Positions 50,111 to 60,173 are shown, counted from the first letter of the stretch. The stretch: 64,000 nucleotides of DNA from Pedobacter gandavensis (GCF_014172405.1 NZ_WNXC01000007.1:62001-126000); one strand, 5' to 3'. Translations and numbers: made by a program. Notes: generated by a model from the letters alone, not told the origin.

Positions 50111-51222
50111 TTTACCTTTTTTACAAATATAGACAGAATGCCATTAAACACGAGGAAAATGAATAAGAGAATGTCCAGAATCGGAAAACACCATCTTAAA
50201 TCACTATAATTAAGCCGCTTTAAAATGCGGGGATAGATAAAACAACGGATCAGAATGCTCAGGCCAAGGATACCCAATGCCGGGTATAAAGTAGCTTTAA
50301 AGAACAACAATGCCGTAAAGAATGCATAAAAGAGGAATTGAAAGATAATCTGACAAGAAAGAATGAATTTATGCTTGCCTTTATAGAACTTTCCAGCACC
50401 GAAGTGGCGCTTTTTTTGTCGCAGGTAGGCTCCAAAACTTGTATTTGGTTCAGACCATACCTGGGCATCCTTATTGATCCGAATTTCTGTATTGGCTGCA
50501 GTTGCATTTGCATTGACGAACAAATCATCATCTCCGGAAGGAATATGCATGTGAGCAGCAAAACCCTTATTCTTAAAGAAAAGTGTCTTTTTATAGGCCA
50601 TGTTTCTACCTACTCCCATATAAGGCATGCCTTTAATGGCGTAGGATAAGTAATTAACTGCGGTAAAAAAGGTTTCAAAACGAATTAAGGCATTCAATAT
50701 TCCTCGTTTCCTCAAGTATGGAGAATAGCCCAAAACGATATCCACCTCTGGATCTTCACTTTGTTGCATGCCCATCAACCAGTTTTCTGAAGCGGGAAGA
50801 CAATCCGCATCTGTAAATACCAACCAATCATTAGTCGCGGCTTTAATCCCCATCGTTACGGCAAATTTCTTTCCGGCGATGAACTTCTCGCCCTCTCCAA
50901 TGGTTACAATTTTTAATCGTCTATGTTGTGCGGCAAAGTTCTCCAGTAACTGTCTTGTACCATCCCAGGAGCGATCGTTCACTACAATCACCTCAAAATC
51001 AGGGTAATTTTGCGCCAATACTGAGGGTAAATAAGCGGTCAGGTTTTCGACTTCATTGCGGGCACAAATGACCACACTTAAAGGTTTTTTTGCCGTTTCA
51101 GGGATAGGCTCTACGGGATAAAATGCAAGTTTCAGATGAACAAACAGGCTAAAGTATAGTTGTATTAGGAAACAGAAGATGAATGCGCCCAGCAGGCAGG
51201 TCTCTAGTAAGGTTAATTCCAC
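50101..51222 (-). CDS. glycosyltransferase family 2, membrane bound
   Basis: 373 residues: N-terminal TM (8-30), GT-A domain 45-275 with SVVICARNEVENL, DFEVIVVNDRSWDGT, the DxD site FTDADCLPA near residue 135 and a PSGDDDLFVN near 230, followed by TMs near 290-365. This is the hydrophobic anchor layout of processive or polyprenyl-linked GT2 enzymes. Acceptor unknown, envelope glycan likely. Operon with rsmG. Confidence 0.87.
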   Translation of the reverse strand: MELTLLETCLLGAFIFCFLIQLYFSLFVHLKLAFYPVEPIPETAKKPLSVVICARNEVENLTAYLPSVLAQNYPDFEVIVVNDRSWDGTRQLLENFAAQHRRLKIVTIGEGEKFIAGKKFAVTMGIKAATNDWLVFTDADCLPASENWLMGMQQSEDPEVDIVLGYSPYLRKRGILNALIRFETFFTAVNYLSYAIKGMPYMGVGRNMAYKKTLFFKNKGFAAHMHIPSGDDDLFVNANATAANTEIRINKDAQVWSEPNTSFGAYLRQKKRHFGAGKFYKGKHKFILSCQIIFQFLFYAFFTALLFFKATLYPALGILGLSILIRCFIYPRILKRLNYSDLRWCFPILDILLFIFLVFNGILSIFVKKVKWK

Positions 51223-51226
51223 GTCG

Positions 51227-51324
51227 TATTTTTGTAGCCTCCAAATTTCAGGTTTTTAATCTGTAAATTCCTTTATGTGGATAAAAATTTAGGGCCATTT
51301 ATAGCGTTATTTTTGCTATTTTTG
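51227..51324 (+). promoter_or_regulatory. three -7 promoter boxes before tgt
   Basis: TATTTTTG occurs exactly three times at 51227-51234, 51308-51315 and 51317-51324. The last two lie inside the longest ORF, so the first usable start is the ATG at 51352; the leader from the last box is about 22 bases. Tandem boxes could give several start sites. Confidence 0.55.
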
Positions 51325-51351
51325 GCAGATTTTAGTGGAGCATACAGATTT

Positions 51352-52482
51352 ATGAAATTTACCTTACAGGCAAAAGATACACATTCAAAGGCAAGAGCAG
51401 GAACAGTAACAACAGATCATGGGGATATACAAACCCCTATTTTCATGCCTGTAGGCACTGCCGGGACTGTTAAAGCAGTTCATCAACGAGAACTTAAAGA
51501 GGATATTGACGCCAAGATTATTCTTGGAAATACCTATCACCTATACCTGAGACCAGGTTTAGACATTATTGAAAGAAGCGGTGGATTGCATAAATTCATT
51601 GGCTGGGACCGTCCGATTTTAACGGATAGTGGAGGTTACCAGGTCTATTCTTTGAGTAAAGTAAATAAGATTAGAGAGGAAGGGGTAACTTTCCGTTCTC
51701 ATATTGACGGTTCAAAACACTTATTTACGCCAGAATATGCGATGGACATCCAACGTACTATCGGGGCGGATATCATCATGGCATTTGACGAATGTACGCC
51801 ATACCCATGTGATTATAAATATGCGGCGAACTCGATCAATATGACGCACCGTTGGTTAAAACGTTGCTGTAAGCGCTTTGATACGACAGAACCAAAGTAC
51901 GGTTTCAATCAAACCTTATTCCCAATTGTACAAGGATCTGTATATAAAGATTTAAGAAAGAAATCTGCAGAATTTATAGCCAGTATGGACCGCGAGGGAA
52001 ATGCAATTGGCGGTTTATCTGTTGGAGAACCTGCAGAAGAAATGTACGGCATGACCGAAGTGGTGTGTGACATTTTACCTTATGAGAAGCCACGTTATTT
52101 AATGGGCGTAGGTACACCAATCAACATTTTGGAAAATATCGCCTTAGGTGTTGATATGTTCGACTGTGTAATGCCGACCAGAAATGCAAGAAATGGAATG
52201 TTATTCACCAGAAATGGAATCATTAACATCGGTAACAAGAAATGGGCAGATGATTTCTCTCCTATTGATGCAGAAAGTGATTTATACGCCGATCAAGTAT
52301 ACTCGAAGGCTTATTTAAGACACTTAATGCACTCTAAAGAGATGTTAGGTGCACAAATTGCTACTTTACACAACCTGCATTTTTACCTGTGGCTAGTAAA
52401 TACTGCCAGAGAAAAAATCATTAGTGGGGAGTTTTATGCCTGGAAAAATAAAATGGTGACCATATTAGGTAATAAATTATAA
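51352..52482 (+). CDS. tgt: tRNA-guanine(34) transglycosylase
   Basis: 376 residues from ATG 51352 (MKFTLQAKDTHSKARAG), which matches the usual length and start; the longer frame would begin upstream of two promoter boxes. TGT exchanges G34 for preQ1 in tRNAs with GUN anticodons. The catalytic nucleophile and substrate Asp lie in LTDSGGYQVYSL near residue 90 and in FDCVMPTRNARNG near residue 265. This family also has a zinc site with three Cys and one His at the C terminus; here the region does not show a clear CxCxxC, so zinc coordination is doubtful. Followed directly by lptG. Confidence 0.95.
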   Translation: MKFTLQAKDTHSKARAGTVTTDHGDIQTPIFMPVGTAGTVKAVHQRELKEDIDAKIILGNTYHLYLRPGLDIIERSGGLHKFIGWDRPILTDSGGYQVYSLSKVNKIREEGVTFRSHIDGSKHLFTPEYAMDIQRTIGADIIMAFDECTPYPCDYKYAANSINMTHRWLKRCCKRFDTTEPKYGFNQTLFPIVQGSVYKDLRKKSAEFIASMDREGNAIGGLSVGEPAEEMYGMTEVVCDILPYEKPRYLMGVGTPINILENIALGVDMFDCVMPTRNARNGMLFTRNGIINIGNKKWADDFSPIDAESDLYADQVYSKAYLRHLMHSKEMLGAQIATLHNLHFYLWLVNTAREKIISGEFYAWKNKMVTILGNKL

Positions 52483-53586
52483 ATGAGCTTTTTAAAAGGC
52501 AGGATTAAAATCATCGACTGGTACATTATCAGTAAGTATTTGGGTACATTCCTTTATACCCTAACGCTTTTTGTAGTCATCATTGTCATCTTTGACCTTT
52601 CAGAGAAACTCGATGACTTTCTCGGTAACAACCTGACCTTTTGGCAAGTGGTTTCCCTGTATTATGCAGGGTCTATCCCATTCTATGTCAACATGCTTTC
52701 TCCGCTGATCAATTTTATTGCGGTAATCTTTTTTACAGCAAAGATGGCCGATCAGACGGAAATTGTTCCTATTTTAAGTGGAGGAGTAAGCTTTAACCGC
52801 TTCCTCCTTCCTTATTTTATCTCGGCATTTATCATTTTTGCGTTCAACCTGGGCTCAAATCTGTACATCCTTCCTTATACGAACCAGATTAAGAACAACT
52901 TCGAAAACACCTTTATTAAAAAGAATGATCCGACGAGCAAATCAGACATTCACATGAAGCTGGATGCGAAGACTTACATCTACATGAGGAGCTTTGACAA
53001 TAAGACTAAAACCGGGGTACAGTTCTCTTTAGACAACTTTAAAGGAGATGTGATGACCAAGAAAATTGTAGCTGACGAAATCAAATGGGATTCCTTGAAA
53101 CGTTCCTGGAAGCTCAGCAATTATTCTATCAGAAACATCGATGGCTTAAAAGAAACCATGATTAATGGTAGCAATAAAACGAAAGATACGGTCTTGGATA
53201 TGCGTCCTGATGATTTCTCCGCCTATGACAATATCTATGAAAACCTATCTAATAAGGATCTTTCTGAAAAGATAAAAAAAGAAGAAATCCGTGGTTCTGG
53301 TATCATGAACGACCTTTTATTTGAACGCTACAAACGATATCTACAACCTTTATCCGCATTCGTACTTACCCTCATTGGGGTCGCATTATCCTCCAGAAAA
53401 GTTCGTGGTGGTGTGGGATTACCACTGGGAATAGGGATTATTTTAAGCTTCGGCTATATTGTCCTGAACCAGTTTGCCAAGATGTTCTCCTTAAAGGGAG
53501 GGATTTCGCCGCTACTAGCGGTAATGGTGCCCACTATAATTTTCGGCTTACTGGGCTATTATTTACTCCGAAAAGCACCAAAATAA
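52483..53586 (+). CDS. lptG: LptF/LptG-family LPS export permease
   Basis: 367 residues: six TM helices in two groups of three (about 12-105 and 285-365) with a large periplasmic beta domain (120-270) between them, as in LptF/LptG. LPS is drawn from the inner membrane by LptB2FG. WYIISKYLGTFLYTLTLFV near residue 12 is the usual start. It begins one base after the tgt stop, and the EamA gene follows its stop without a gap, so tgt-lptG-EamA is one transcript. Confidence 0.88.
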   Translation: MSFLKGRIKIIDWYIISKYLGTFLYTLTLFVVIIVIFDLSEKLDDFLGNNLTFWQVVSLYYAGSIPFYVNMLSPLINFIAVIFFTAKMADQTEIVPILSGGVSFNRFLLPYFISAFIIFAFNLGSNLYILPYTNQIKNNFENTFIKKNDPTSKSDIHMKLDAKTYIYMRSFDNKTKTGVQFSLDNFKGDVMTKKIVADEIKWDSLKRSWKLSNYSIRNIDGLKETMINGSNKTKDTVLDMRPDDFSAYDNIYENLSNKDLSEKIKKEEIRGSGIMNDLLFERYKRYLQPLSAFVLTLIGVALSSRKVRGGVGLPLGIGIILSFGYIVLNQFAKMFSLKGGISPLLAVMVPTIIFGLLGYYLLRKAPK

Positions 53587-54480
53587 GTGACAGCGCCGGT
53601 TCAAATTTCTACGAAAAGAAACCTGTTAATTTTACACGCTACCGTCTTTATTTGGGGTTTTACCGGTATCCTTGGTGCAGTAATTTCGGTTAATGCGGTA
53701 CAGTTGGTTTGGTATCGTGTATTGATTGCCAGTCTGACTTTGTTTATCTATTTTCTCTGTTCTAAGACGAGCTTAAAGGTTTCCAGGAAACAATTCCTTC
53801 AATTCTTCTTTACCGGAAGTATTGTAGCACTACATTGGATTCTATTTTTTTATGCCATTAAGGTTTCCACGGTCTCGGTTACACTCGTTTGCCTATCCTC
53901 ATTTACGCTTTTTACCGCGATTTTAGAACCACTGATTAAGAAAAAGCCAATTCTGGTTCCAGATGTGATCATCGGACTAATCATTATTTTGGGCATCTAC
54001 CTGATCTTTAAATTCGAGTCAGGCTATACTTTAGGCATTATTATGGGCCTATCTTCTGCACTGGCTTCCAGCTTATTCTCCACCATCAACTCTACATTGG
54101 TACAGAAAAGCGATCCAAAAATCATTGGTTTTTATGAAATGGCAGGTGCCTTATTTTGGATCACGCTTTACCGTTTATTTGACCATTCCTTACTAAGCGA
54201 ACAATTTGACCTAAGCTTTTCAGACTGGTCTTATCTCTTGTTACTGGGCACCATTTGCACGGCACTAGCCTATGTAGCAGGTGTATCTGTCATGCGTACG
54301 CTATCTGCTTTTCGGGTGGCACTCATCACCAATCTCGAACCCGTATATGGCATCATTTTGGCCTTCCTTTTCTTTGGGACAAAAGAAACCATGTCGGTCG
54401 GTTTTTATGCAGGAGCTCTCCTGATCATTGGAGCCGTTTTCCTATATCCGGTTTATCAAAAACGCAAGAGTCTAAATTAG
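53587..54480 (+). CDS. EamA/DMT-superfamily transporter
   Basis: 297 residues with ten TM helices in two EamA repeats (about 8-140 and 150-290). Starts with GTG immediately after the lptG stop (TAAGTG), with no ATG near the first helix. It probably exports a small metabolite; the substrate is unknown. Third gene of the tgt operon. Confidence 0.85.
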   Translation: MTAPVQISTKRNLLILHATVFIWGFTGILGAVISVNAVQLVWYRVLIASLTLFIYFLCSKTSLKVSRKQFLQFFFTGSIVALHWILFFYAIKVSTVSVTLVCLSSFTLFTAILEPLIKKKPILVPDVIIGLIIILGIYLIFKFESGYTLGIIMGLSSALASSLFSTINSTLVQKSDPKIIGFYEMAGALFWITLYRLFDHSLLSEQFDLSFSDWSYLLLLGTICTALAYVAGVSVMRTLSAFRVALITNLEPVYGIILAFLFFGTKETMSVGFYAGALLIIGAVFLYPVYQKRKSLN

Positions 54481-54670
54481 TTAAGTACAGGGAATAACCT
54501 CATTACCTTCTTCCTTCCCGCTCAAAACACCTGTTTTCATCTCCGAAAAAATACTTATATTTCAGCCCTGGTACTTGTTTTCCTCTTCCATTTTTTTAAT
54601 GAACCCGGGAATAAGATCAACCTGTAAAGCATAAAAAACATTCAAGTCCGAACCATCAGTAACCAGAATA

Positions 54671-57481
54671 ATGGCGATATACTCAGTTAATAGTCGGCTA
54701 ATCATTGCCATTATAGCTTCATTAACAATAAGTCTAACCGGGCCAAGTAGCTTTGCCCAGATTTTCAACTCCGAACAAAACCCTCCTGGTGTAAAATGGA
54801 GACAAATTAATGCTTCAGGATTCAGGATCATTTACCCGACAGAGTTGGAGAAAGAAGCACAACGGATGTCGAACACGATTACGCACATTTACCCTTATGT
54901 AGGTGCAAGTTTAGGTGAATTAAAAACCATCATCCCCATTATTCTTCAAAATCGGGGTGTCATTGCAAATGGCTTTGTTCAGCTTGCACCAAAGAAATCG
55001 GAATTTTACACTACCCCTCCACAACAATTCGATAGTCAGGATTGGCTCAATAACCTGGCCGTTCATGAACTTCGCCATGTGGCACAATTCGATAAACTCA
55101 CCGGAGAAAAAGCGCAGCCATTTCCGGAAACCGTTTATTTTGCCTGGCTCGGCGTTAGTATTCCGCTCTGGTATTTTGAAGGAGATGCTGTCAGCACAGA
55201 AACCTCATTAACCAATGCCGGTCGAGGAAGAATCCCGAGCTGGATCATGCCCTATAGAACCCAACTCCTGGAAGGAAAAAAATATTCTTATACCAAATCT
55301 AATTTCGATTCGGAGAAAGACCTTACTCCTGGTTATTACCAACTCGGCTATACCCTGGCCTCCAGAATTCGGGAAGCTTCCGGAAAATATGTGTTTGATA
55401 GCGTACTTACCGATATTAGACACCATCCTGCCCGTCTTTACCCTTTTTCTAAAAGTCTAAAAAAGTTTAGTGGCAAAGGAACTACAGAATGGTTCCGTAC
55501 CAATACAGAAAAGCTACGTGCAGAATGGACTGAACAAGCCCATAAAACACCTTCAAAGGACTATCCGGTACTGAATAAAAAAGCAGATTATGCCACTAGT
55601 TATTTTCTGCCGGTTAAAATCAACGACCAACAGATTATTGCGTTAAAACAAAGCAAGGGAGAAACCCCGCATTTTGTGCGAATAGGACCGGATAAAAAAG
55701 AGAAAAAACTACGCGCTATTGGCTTACAGGAACAACCTTGGTTCAGCTATGCAAAGGGGGTATTGGTCTGGGATGAGGTCAGGTACGACCCGAGGTTTAA
55801 ACAGCAAAGCTTCAGCGTCATTAATAGGTATGATTTAAAAAGTGGACGTGTACATAAACTCAGTTCCAGAAGCAGATTATTCTCCCCTTCCCTATCTTCG
55901 GATGGCAGCAAGATAATCGCGGTAAGGTATGACCTGAGTAATCAGGCCAATTTGGTAGAACTGGATGCTAAAACCGGAGCAACCCTTCACACCTATCCGA
56001 ATCCGAATAATCTGATTCTTCAAACCCCATCCTTCAATCCGGATGGTACAGCCATCGCATTTATTGCTGTGACTGAGCAAGGGAAGGAGCTTCGGCAATT
56101 AGATCGCAATGGAAAAACAGAGGTATTAATCCCCTTCAGCCAACAGCAGCTCAGCAGACCTATTTACTTTTCCAAAGGCATTGCTTTTAATGCGCATTAC
56201 AATGGAATTGACAACATTTACTATTTAGACATCGCCTCAAAAAAAATAAGCGCGCTTAGTGCAGCCAAATACGGTGCATTTAACCCAGCCTTTTCTGCTG
56301 ATGAGCAAACCATGATTTTCAATAACTATGGAATTGATGGTTATGAAATTACAGAAACTAGTATTCAAGCAAAAGCTCCTGGAGAAAGTCACTTTGTCTT
56401 TCTTGGCGCAGCGGCAGCAAAACAAGAAAACACGGGTAATGTGTTTAACCACATTCCGGACAGCAGTTATACTTCAAAGACCTATGGTGGATTAAAAAAC
56501 TTGTTCCGGGTACACAGTGTTAATCCCGTTATTGAAGATGAGTACCGTGGCGGCTTGCAAATTAACTCCGACAACCTATTGAATACCATGAATGTTTTTG
56601 CGGGCGTCAATTACTTCCGGGATCTGGGACGCTTTGAATACAATGCAGGATTTACCTATAAAGGTTTTTATCCGGTATTGGGCGTCACCTATCGCAACAG
56701 ACCAAGACGTGCGTTCTACAATAGCTCAAAAGGAGTACAGCAGGGCGATTGGCGAGAAAACGACATTCGCTTAGCGGCCACCTTACCCTTCAGTCTGAAC
56801 GCCTTAAACGACAATTACAATTTCTCTTTCAGTACCACGACCAGCTACACGAAAAGGTACCACCCGGAGAATATGCCAAAAAATTACATTAACACCCTGA
56901 AGTTCCCCTTGGAGTATAGCTTTAGCTTTACCCATAGCATCAGACAATCGGAAAGAGATGTTGCTCCAAAATGGGCTCAAATTTTAAGGTTAACCTATCT
57001 GCATCAGCCGTTTGACAAACAACTTACCGGTGATCTTTTTGCTGCAGAAACCTTTTTTTACTTCCCTGGTATAGCCAGAAACCACTCTTTTCTCGCCAAT
57101 TTCAGCTTTCAACACAGCTCAGGAATTAGAACATTCGATCAGCAAATAAATACGGTTTACGGGTACAATAACATTCCAGCGATCAATATTCTTAAAAACA
57201 CGCTATTGCTAAACTACCGTTTCCCAATTGCTTTTCCAGATGCAGAAGTAGGCGCATTGGCGTACGTCCGTAACCTTCGGGGAGGATTATTTTGTCATTA
57301 TGAAAACCTTGGGGAGGACACAAATCTGAGTCAGCCTAAAACTTTTGGCTTCGAATTACGTAGTAGTATGAACTTACTTCGCTACCAACCTGTAGTGGAT
57401 ATAGGGGCTAGAATGGTTTTTGTAAACAAATTTTATCATCAAAATCCTATCTTAGAACTAATTTTAAATTATAGTTTTTAA
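54671..57481 (+). CDS. HExxH metalloprotease-propeller-outer-membrane barrel protein
   Basis: 936 residues with a signal peptide to about Ala29. Residues 40-220 hold HELRHVAQ (zinc motif HExxH, 132-136) and YFEGDA with Glu170, a gluzincin arrangement. Residues 300-600 have the TolB/WD40-like repeated strands (for example LFSPSLSSDGSKIIAVRYDLS, QTPSFNPDGTAIAF). Residues 620-936 are beta-rich with aromatic girdles, ending ILNYSF, the C-terminal pattern of outer-membrane barrels. A surface or periplasmic protease tethered by its own barrel is inferred. Alone but just before lapA. Confidence 0.8.
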   Translation: MAIYSVNSRLIIAIIASLTISLTGPSSFAQIFNSEQNPPGVKWRQINASGFRIIYPTELEKEAQRMSNTITHIYPYVGASLGELKTIIPIILQNRGVIANGFVQLAPKKSEFYTTPPQQFDSQDWLNNLAVHELRHVAQFDKLTGEKAQPFPETVYFAWLGVSIPLWYFEGDAVSTETSLTNAGRGRIPSWIMPYRTQLLEGKKYSYTKSNFDSEKDLTPGYYQLGYTLASRIREASGKYVFDSVLTDIRHHPARLYPFSKSLKKFSGKGTTEWFRTNTEKLRAEWTEQAHKTPSKDYPVLNKKADYATSYFLPVKINDQQIIALKQSKGETPHFVRIGPDKKEKKLRAIGLQEQPWFSYAKGVLVWDEVRYDPRFKQQSFSVINRYDLKSGRVHKLSSRSRLFSPSLSSDGSKIIAVRYDLSNQANLVELDAKTGATLHTYPNPNNLILQTPSFNPDGTAIAFIAVTEQGKELRQLDRNGKTEVLIPFSQQQLSRPIYFSKGIAFNAHYNGIDNIYYLDIASKKISALSAAKYGAFNPAFSADEQTMIFNNYGIDGYEITETSIQAKAPGESHFVFLGAAAAKQENTGNVFNHIPDSSYTSKTYGGLKNLFRVHSVNPVIEDEYRGGLQINSDNLLNTMNVFAGVNYFRDLGRFEYNAGFTYKGFYPVLGVTYRNRPRRAFYNSSKGVQQGDWRENDIRLAATLPFSLNALNDNYNFSFSTTTSYTKRYHPENMPKNYINTLKFPLEYSFSFTHSIRQSERDVAPKWAQILRLTYLHQPFDKQLTGDLFAAETFFYFPGIARNHSFLANFSFQHSSGIRTFDQQINTVYGYNNIPAINILKNTLLLNYRFPIAFPDAEVGALAYVRNLRGGLFCHYENLGEDTNLSQPKTFGFELRSSMNLLRYQPVVDIGARMVFVNKFYHQNPILELILNYSF

Positions 57482-57484
57482 CAC

Positions 57485-57763
57485 ATGCGCGCCAAAACCA
57501 TTTTCATCATCGTCTTTACCGTCCTCATTACTGTCTTTTTAATGATCAATACTGATCAGGTAAGTTTTGATTTCATTTTTGCAAAAGCAGATGTTTCTAA
57601 GCTTTTAGTGATTGGAGTCTGTACTTTTATTGGGTTCATACTGGGTTATATGGCCGGGCGACCAAAAGTTACCATCAGTACCTATGATAAAGAACATCCC
57701 CAGGAAAAACCTGAGGACGTTAAGAAATCGATCAGCGATGAAGATCGCGATTATATTAATTAG
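57485..57763 (+). CDS. LapA (DUF1049) family membrane protein
   Basis: 92 residues with two TM helices (6-22 and 40-62) and a charged C-terminal tail. MINTDQVSFDFIFAKADVSKLLVIGVCTFIGF is the LapA domain pattern; LapA tunes LPS synthesis by helping FtsH with LpxC in E. coli, so a role in envelope lipid balance is possible. It starts three bases after the preceding stop. A convergent metZ follows. Confidence 0.8.
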   Translation: MRAKTIFIIVFTVLITVFLMINTDQVSFDFIFAKADVSKLLVIGVCTFIGFILGYMAGRPKVTISTYDKEHPQEKPEDVKKSISDEDRDYIN

Positions 57764-58942
57764 TTAGCTTAATGCCTGTTTGATATCAGCAAGGATATCA
57801 TTGATGTGCTCTAAACCAATTGACAAACGAACAGATCCTTGTTCAATACCAACCTCTAACCTTTGCTCTTCCGTTAATTTGGAATGAGTACTGGTTGCAG
57901 GATGAGTAGCAATTGATCTCGTATCCCCAAGATTTGCAGAAATGGAGAACATTTTCAACTTATCCATGAATTTGCTGGCTGCAGCAGCTCCACCTTCAAT
58001 CACTAAGGTTACAATACCACCACCCTGTTTCATTTGCTTTTTAGCAATTTCATACTGAGGGTGAGAAGGTAAGAAAGGATACCTAACTTTTTTAATGCGG
58101 GGATGACTTTCTAAAAATTCGGCTACTTTCATTGCATTCTCACAATGTCTGTCCATACGAACGGCTAAAGTCTCTAAACTTTTCGATAACAACCAGGCAT
58201 TGAAAGGCGACATTGCCGGCCCACTATGCCTAGCAAAGGCTTCGATTTCCAGAATCAATTTGTTTGAACCTAAAATCACACCACCTAAGGTACGACCTTG
58301 TCCGTCGATAAACTTAGTAGCCGAGTGGATAGAAATATCTGCACCCAATTTAATAGGCTGTTGCAGGTATGGTGTGGCAAAGCAATTGTCTACCACTAAC
58401 AATACCCCATGTTTTTTTGCCAGTTTCGCCAGCCACTCCAGGTCGATAATATCGATCCCAGGGTTGGAAGGCGTTTCAACAAAAATGATTTTTGTATTTG
58501 GCTGGATTCCTTGCTCCATTTGTTCTGGTTTATCCAGATCCGCATAAGTATAGGAAATCCCCCATTTTGGGAAAATATTATTTAATAACTGGTGTGTAGA
58601 TCCAAAAACAGATCTGCTAGCCAATACATGATCACCAGACTTTAAAAAAGCAGCAAAAGTGGTAAAGATCGCAGCCATACCGGTTGCCGTTACCCATCCT
58701 GATTCTGCGCCTTCTAAAACGGCCATCTTATCAATTAATTCAGAAGTATTCGGATTGGCATAACGGCTGTAAACGTTGCCTTCCTTTTCATTTGCAAACA
58801 AAGCGCGCATTTCTTCCGAATCGTCAAATTTATAACTTGAAGTCAGGTATAAAGGCACCGAATGCTCTTTAAAATGGGTTCTCTCGGCTTGTAAGCGTAT
58901 GGCCAGGGTTTCGAAATTCTCTTCTTGGTTCTCTTCTTGCAT
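57764..58942 (-). CDS. metZ: Cys/Met metabolism PLP enzyme, O-succinylhomoserine sulfhydrylase-like
   Basis: 392 residues, fold-type I. YSRYANPNTSELIDKMAVLEG near residue 55 and the PLP-Lys loop SIHSATKFIDGQGRTLGG near residue 210 are those of MetZ-like enzymes, which put sulfide onto O-succinyl- or O-acetylhomoserine. It may be a transsulfuration enzyme of the same family. Third gene in an ispE-osmC-metZ string; the function is unlike the others, so co-transcription is likely only positional. Confidence 0.88.
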   Translation of the reverse strand: MQEENQEENFETLAIRLQAERTHFKEHSVPLYLTSSYKFDDSEEMRALFANEKEGNVYSRYANPNTSELIDKMAVLEGAESGWVTATGMAAIFTTFAAFLKSGDHVLASRSVFGSTHQLLNNIFPKWGISYTYADLDKPEQMEQGIQPNTKIIFVETPSNPGIDIIDLEWLAKLAKKHGVLLVVDNCFATPYLQQPIKLGADISIHSATKFIDGQGRTLGGVILGSNKLILEIEAFARHSGPAMSPFNAWLLSKSLETLAVRMDRHCENAMKVAEFLESHPRIKKVRYPFLPSHPQYEIAKKQMKQGGGIVTLVIEGGAAAASKFMDKLKMFSISANLGDTRSIATHPATSTHSKLTEEQRLEVGIEQGSVRLSIGLEHINDILADIKQALS

Positions 58943-58946
58943 TTTA

Positions 58947-59363
58947 TTATTGATGAATGGTATATGTAAAGTTAATGGTTGCTGAGCGTCCCAAAATATT
59001 GGATACCGAGCAGTATTTATCGAAGGTAAGGGCTAATGCACGTTCTACTTTTTGAACGTTTAAAGCGCCATACAAGTCAAAATGAATGTTGATGACGTCA
59101 AATATAGGCGGCATTTCTTCCGTTTTTCTGCTGGCTTTGATTTTGATCTTCACATCATCCAGTGGTTCTTTTTGTTTCGTCAGGACATTTACCATGTCGA
59201 TTCCACTGCATCCGCCTAGGCCAATCAGCAGCATCTCCATTGGGCGGAAACCTTTTCCTTCGCCGCCTATTTCCTGCTTTGCATCTAGTTCTACCTTAAA
59301 ACCGCTAGAATTTTCTGCTTCAAAATTAAATTTATCGTTTTTTCTTATCAGGTTGATTTCCAT
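58947..59363 (-). CDS. OsmC family protein
   Basis: 138 residues; GLGGCSGIDMVNVLTKQ with the reactive Cys at about residue 53, and the second conserved Cys in KYCSVSNIL near residue 115, the peroxidase pair of OsmC/Ohr. Reduces organic hydroperoxides. It starts seven bases below the stop of ispE and is four bases from metZ, so translation is probably linked. Confidence 0.88.
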   Translation of the reverse strand: MEINLIRKNDKFNFEAENSSGFKVELDAKQEIGGEGKGFRPMEMLLIGLGGCSGIDMVNVLTKQKEPLDDVKIKIKASRKTEEMPPIFDVINIHFDLYGALNVQKVERALALTFDKYCSVSNILGRSATINFTYTIHQ

Positions 59364-59369
59364 AATTCA

Positions 59370-60173
59370 CTAAACGTTATAAAATACTTTATTGGTTCTT
59401 TCGAGTTCAAGAAGTTGCACTGGTTTTTCAAAAATGGCATATACCGCCGATCCGCTCCCACTCATTGCTGCGTAAATTGCTCCCTGCTGGTAAAGATGCG
59501 CTTTGACCGCTGCAATTTCAGGGTACTTCAAAAACACAGAAGTCTCGAAATCATTCTTCAGATTCGCTTTCCATTCCCTCAAAGGCAAATGTATTAAATC
59601 TTTTACCGATGTACCAGTGTCTGCGATCATTATTCCTGCATAAGCCTCCGCCGTAGAAACGTGGAATACTGGTTTTACCAATACCAGAAAATAGGACGAG
59701 AGATCTACCTGAATTTCGGTAAACTCATCCCCTTTTCCTTCCGCATACCGAGGTTCATTCCTGATAAAAAAGGCACAATCTGCACCAAGTTGCCTGGCAT
59801 AATCTTCCATTTTAGGGATAGAAAGACCGAGTTTAAACTTATCGTTCAGGAGCTTAATGATAAAAGCAGCATCAGCAGAACCGCCCCCCAAGCCAGCCCC
59901 TACCGGGATGTTTTTCAACAAACAAAGGTGTTGAGGAGGAAGGTCAAAGTCTTGTTTCAACAGTTGATAAGCTTTCAAACAGATGTTATCTGCTGCCGCT
60001 CCTGGAACCTCAATTCCTTCAACAGTACAACTTAATACATCGGCATCCAGGCTTTCAACAACGTCGTAAAGCTTCACCGGATAAAAAACGGTTTCAATAT
60101 TATGGTATCCATCCGCACGTTTTCCGGTTATCTGTAAACCAAGATTAATTTTAGCGTTAGCAAAGGCAAGCAT
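59370..60173 (-). CDS. ispE: 4-diphosphocytidyl-2-C-methyl-D-erythritol kinase
   Basis: 267 residues. IspE phosphorylates CDP-ME in the MEP route to isoprenoids. The GHMP kinase motif PVGAGLGGGSADAAF sits near residue 90, the N terminus AFANAKINLGLQITG carries the Lys-Asn substrate site, and SGSGSAVYAIF near residue 240 is motif 3. Leads the minus-strand string ispE-osmC-metZ from a promoter at 60193. Confidence 0.95.
   Translation of the reverse strand: MLAFANAKINLGLQITGKRADGYHNIETVFYPVKLYDVVESLDADVLSCTVEGIEVPGAAADNICLKAYQLLKQDFDLPPQHLCLLKNIPVGAGLGGGSADAAFIIKLLNDKFKLGLSIPKMEDYARQLGADCAFFIRNEPRYAEGKGDEFTEIQVDLSSYFLVLVKPVFHVSTAEAYAGIMIADTGTSVKDLIHLPLREWKANLKNDFETSVFLKYPEIAAVKAHLYQQGAIYAAMSGSGSAVYAIFEKPVQLLELERTNKVFYNV

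Noticed and set aside
54562..54831. 89-codon minus-strand frame
   Set aside because: Antisense to the start of the metalloprotease-barrel gene; no signal, motif or promoter.
58200..58547. 115-codon plus-strand frame
   Set aside because: Antisense to metZ-like gene, low-complexity Cys/Ser translation.
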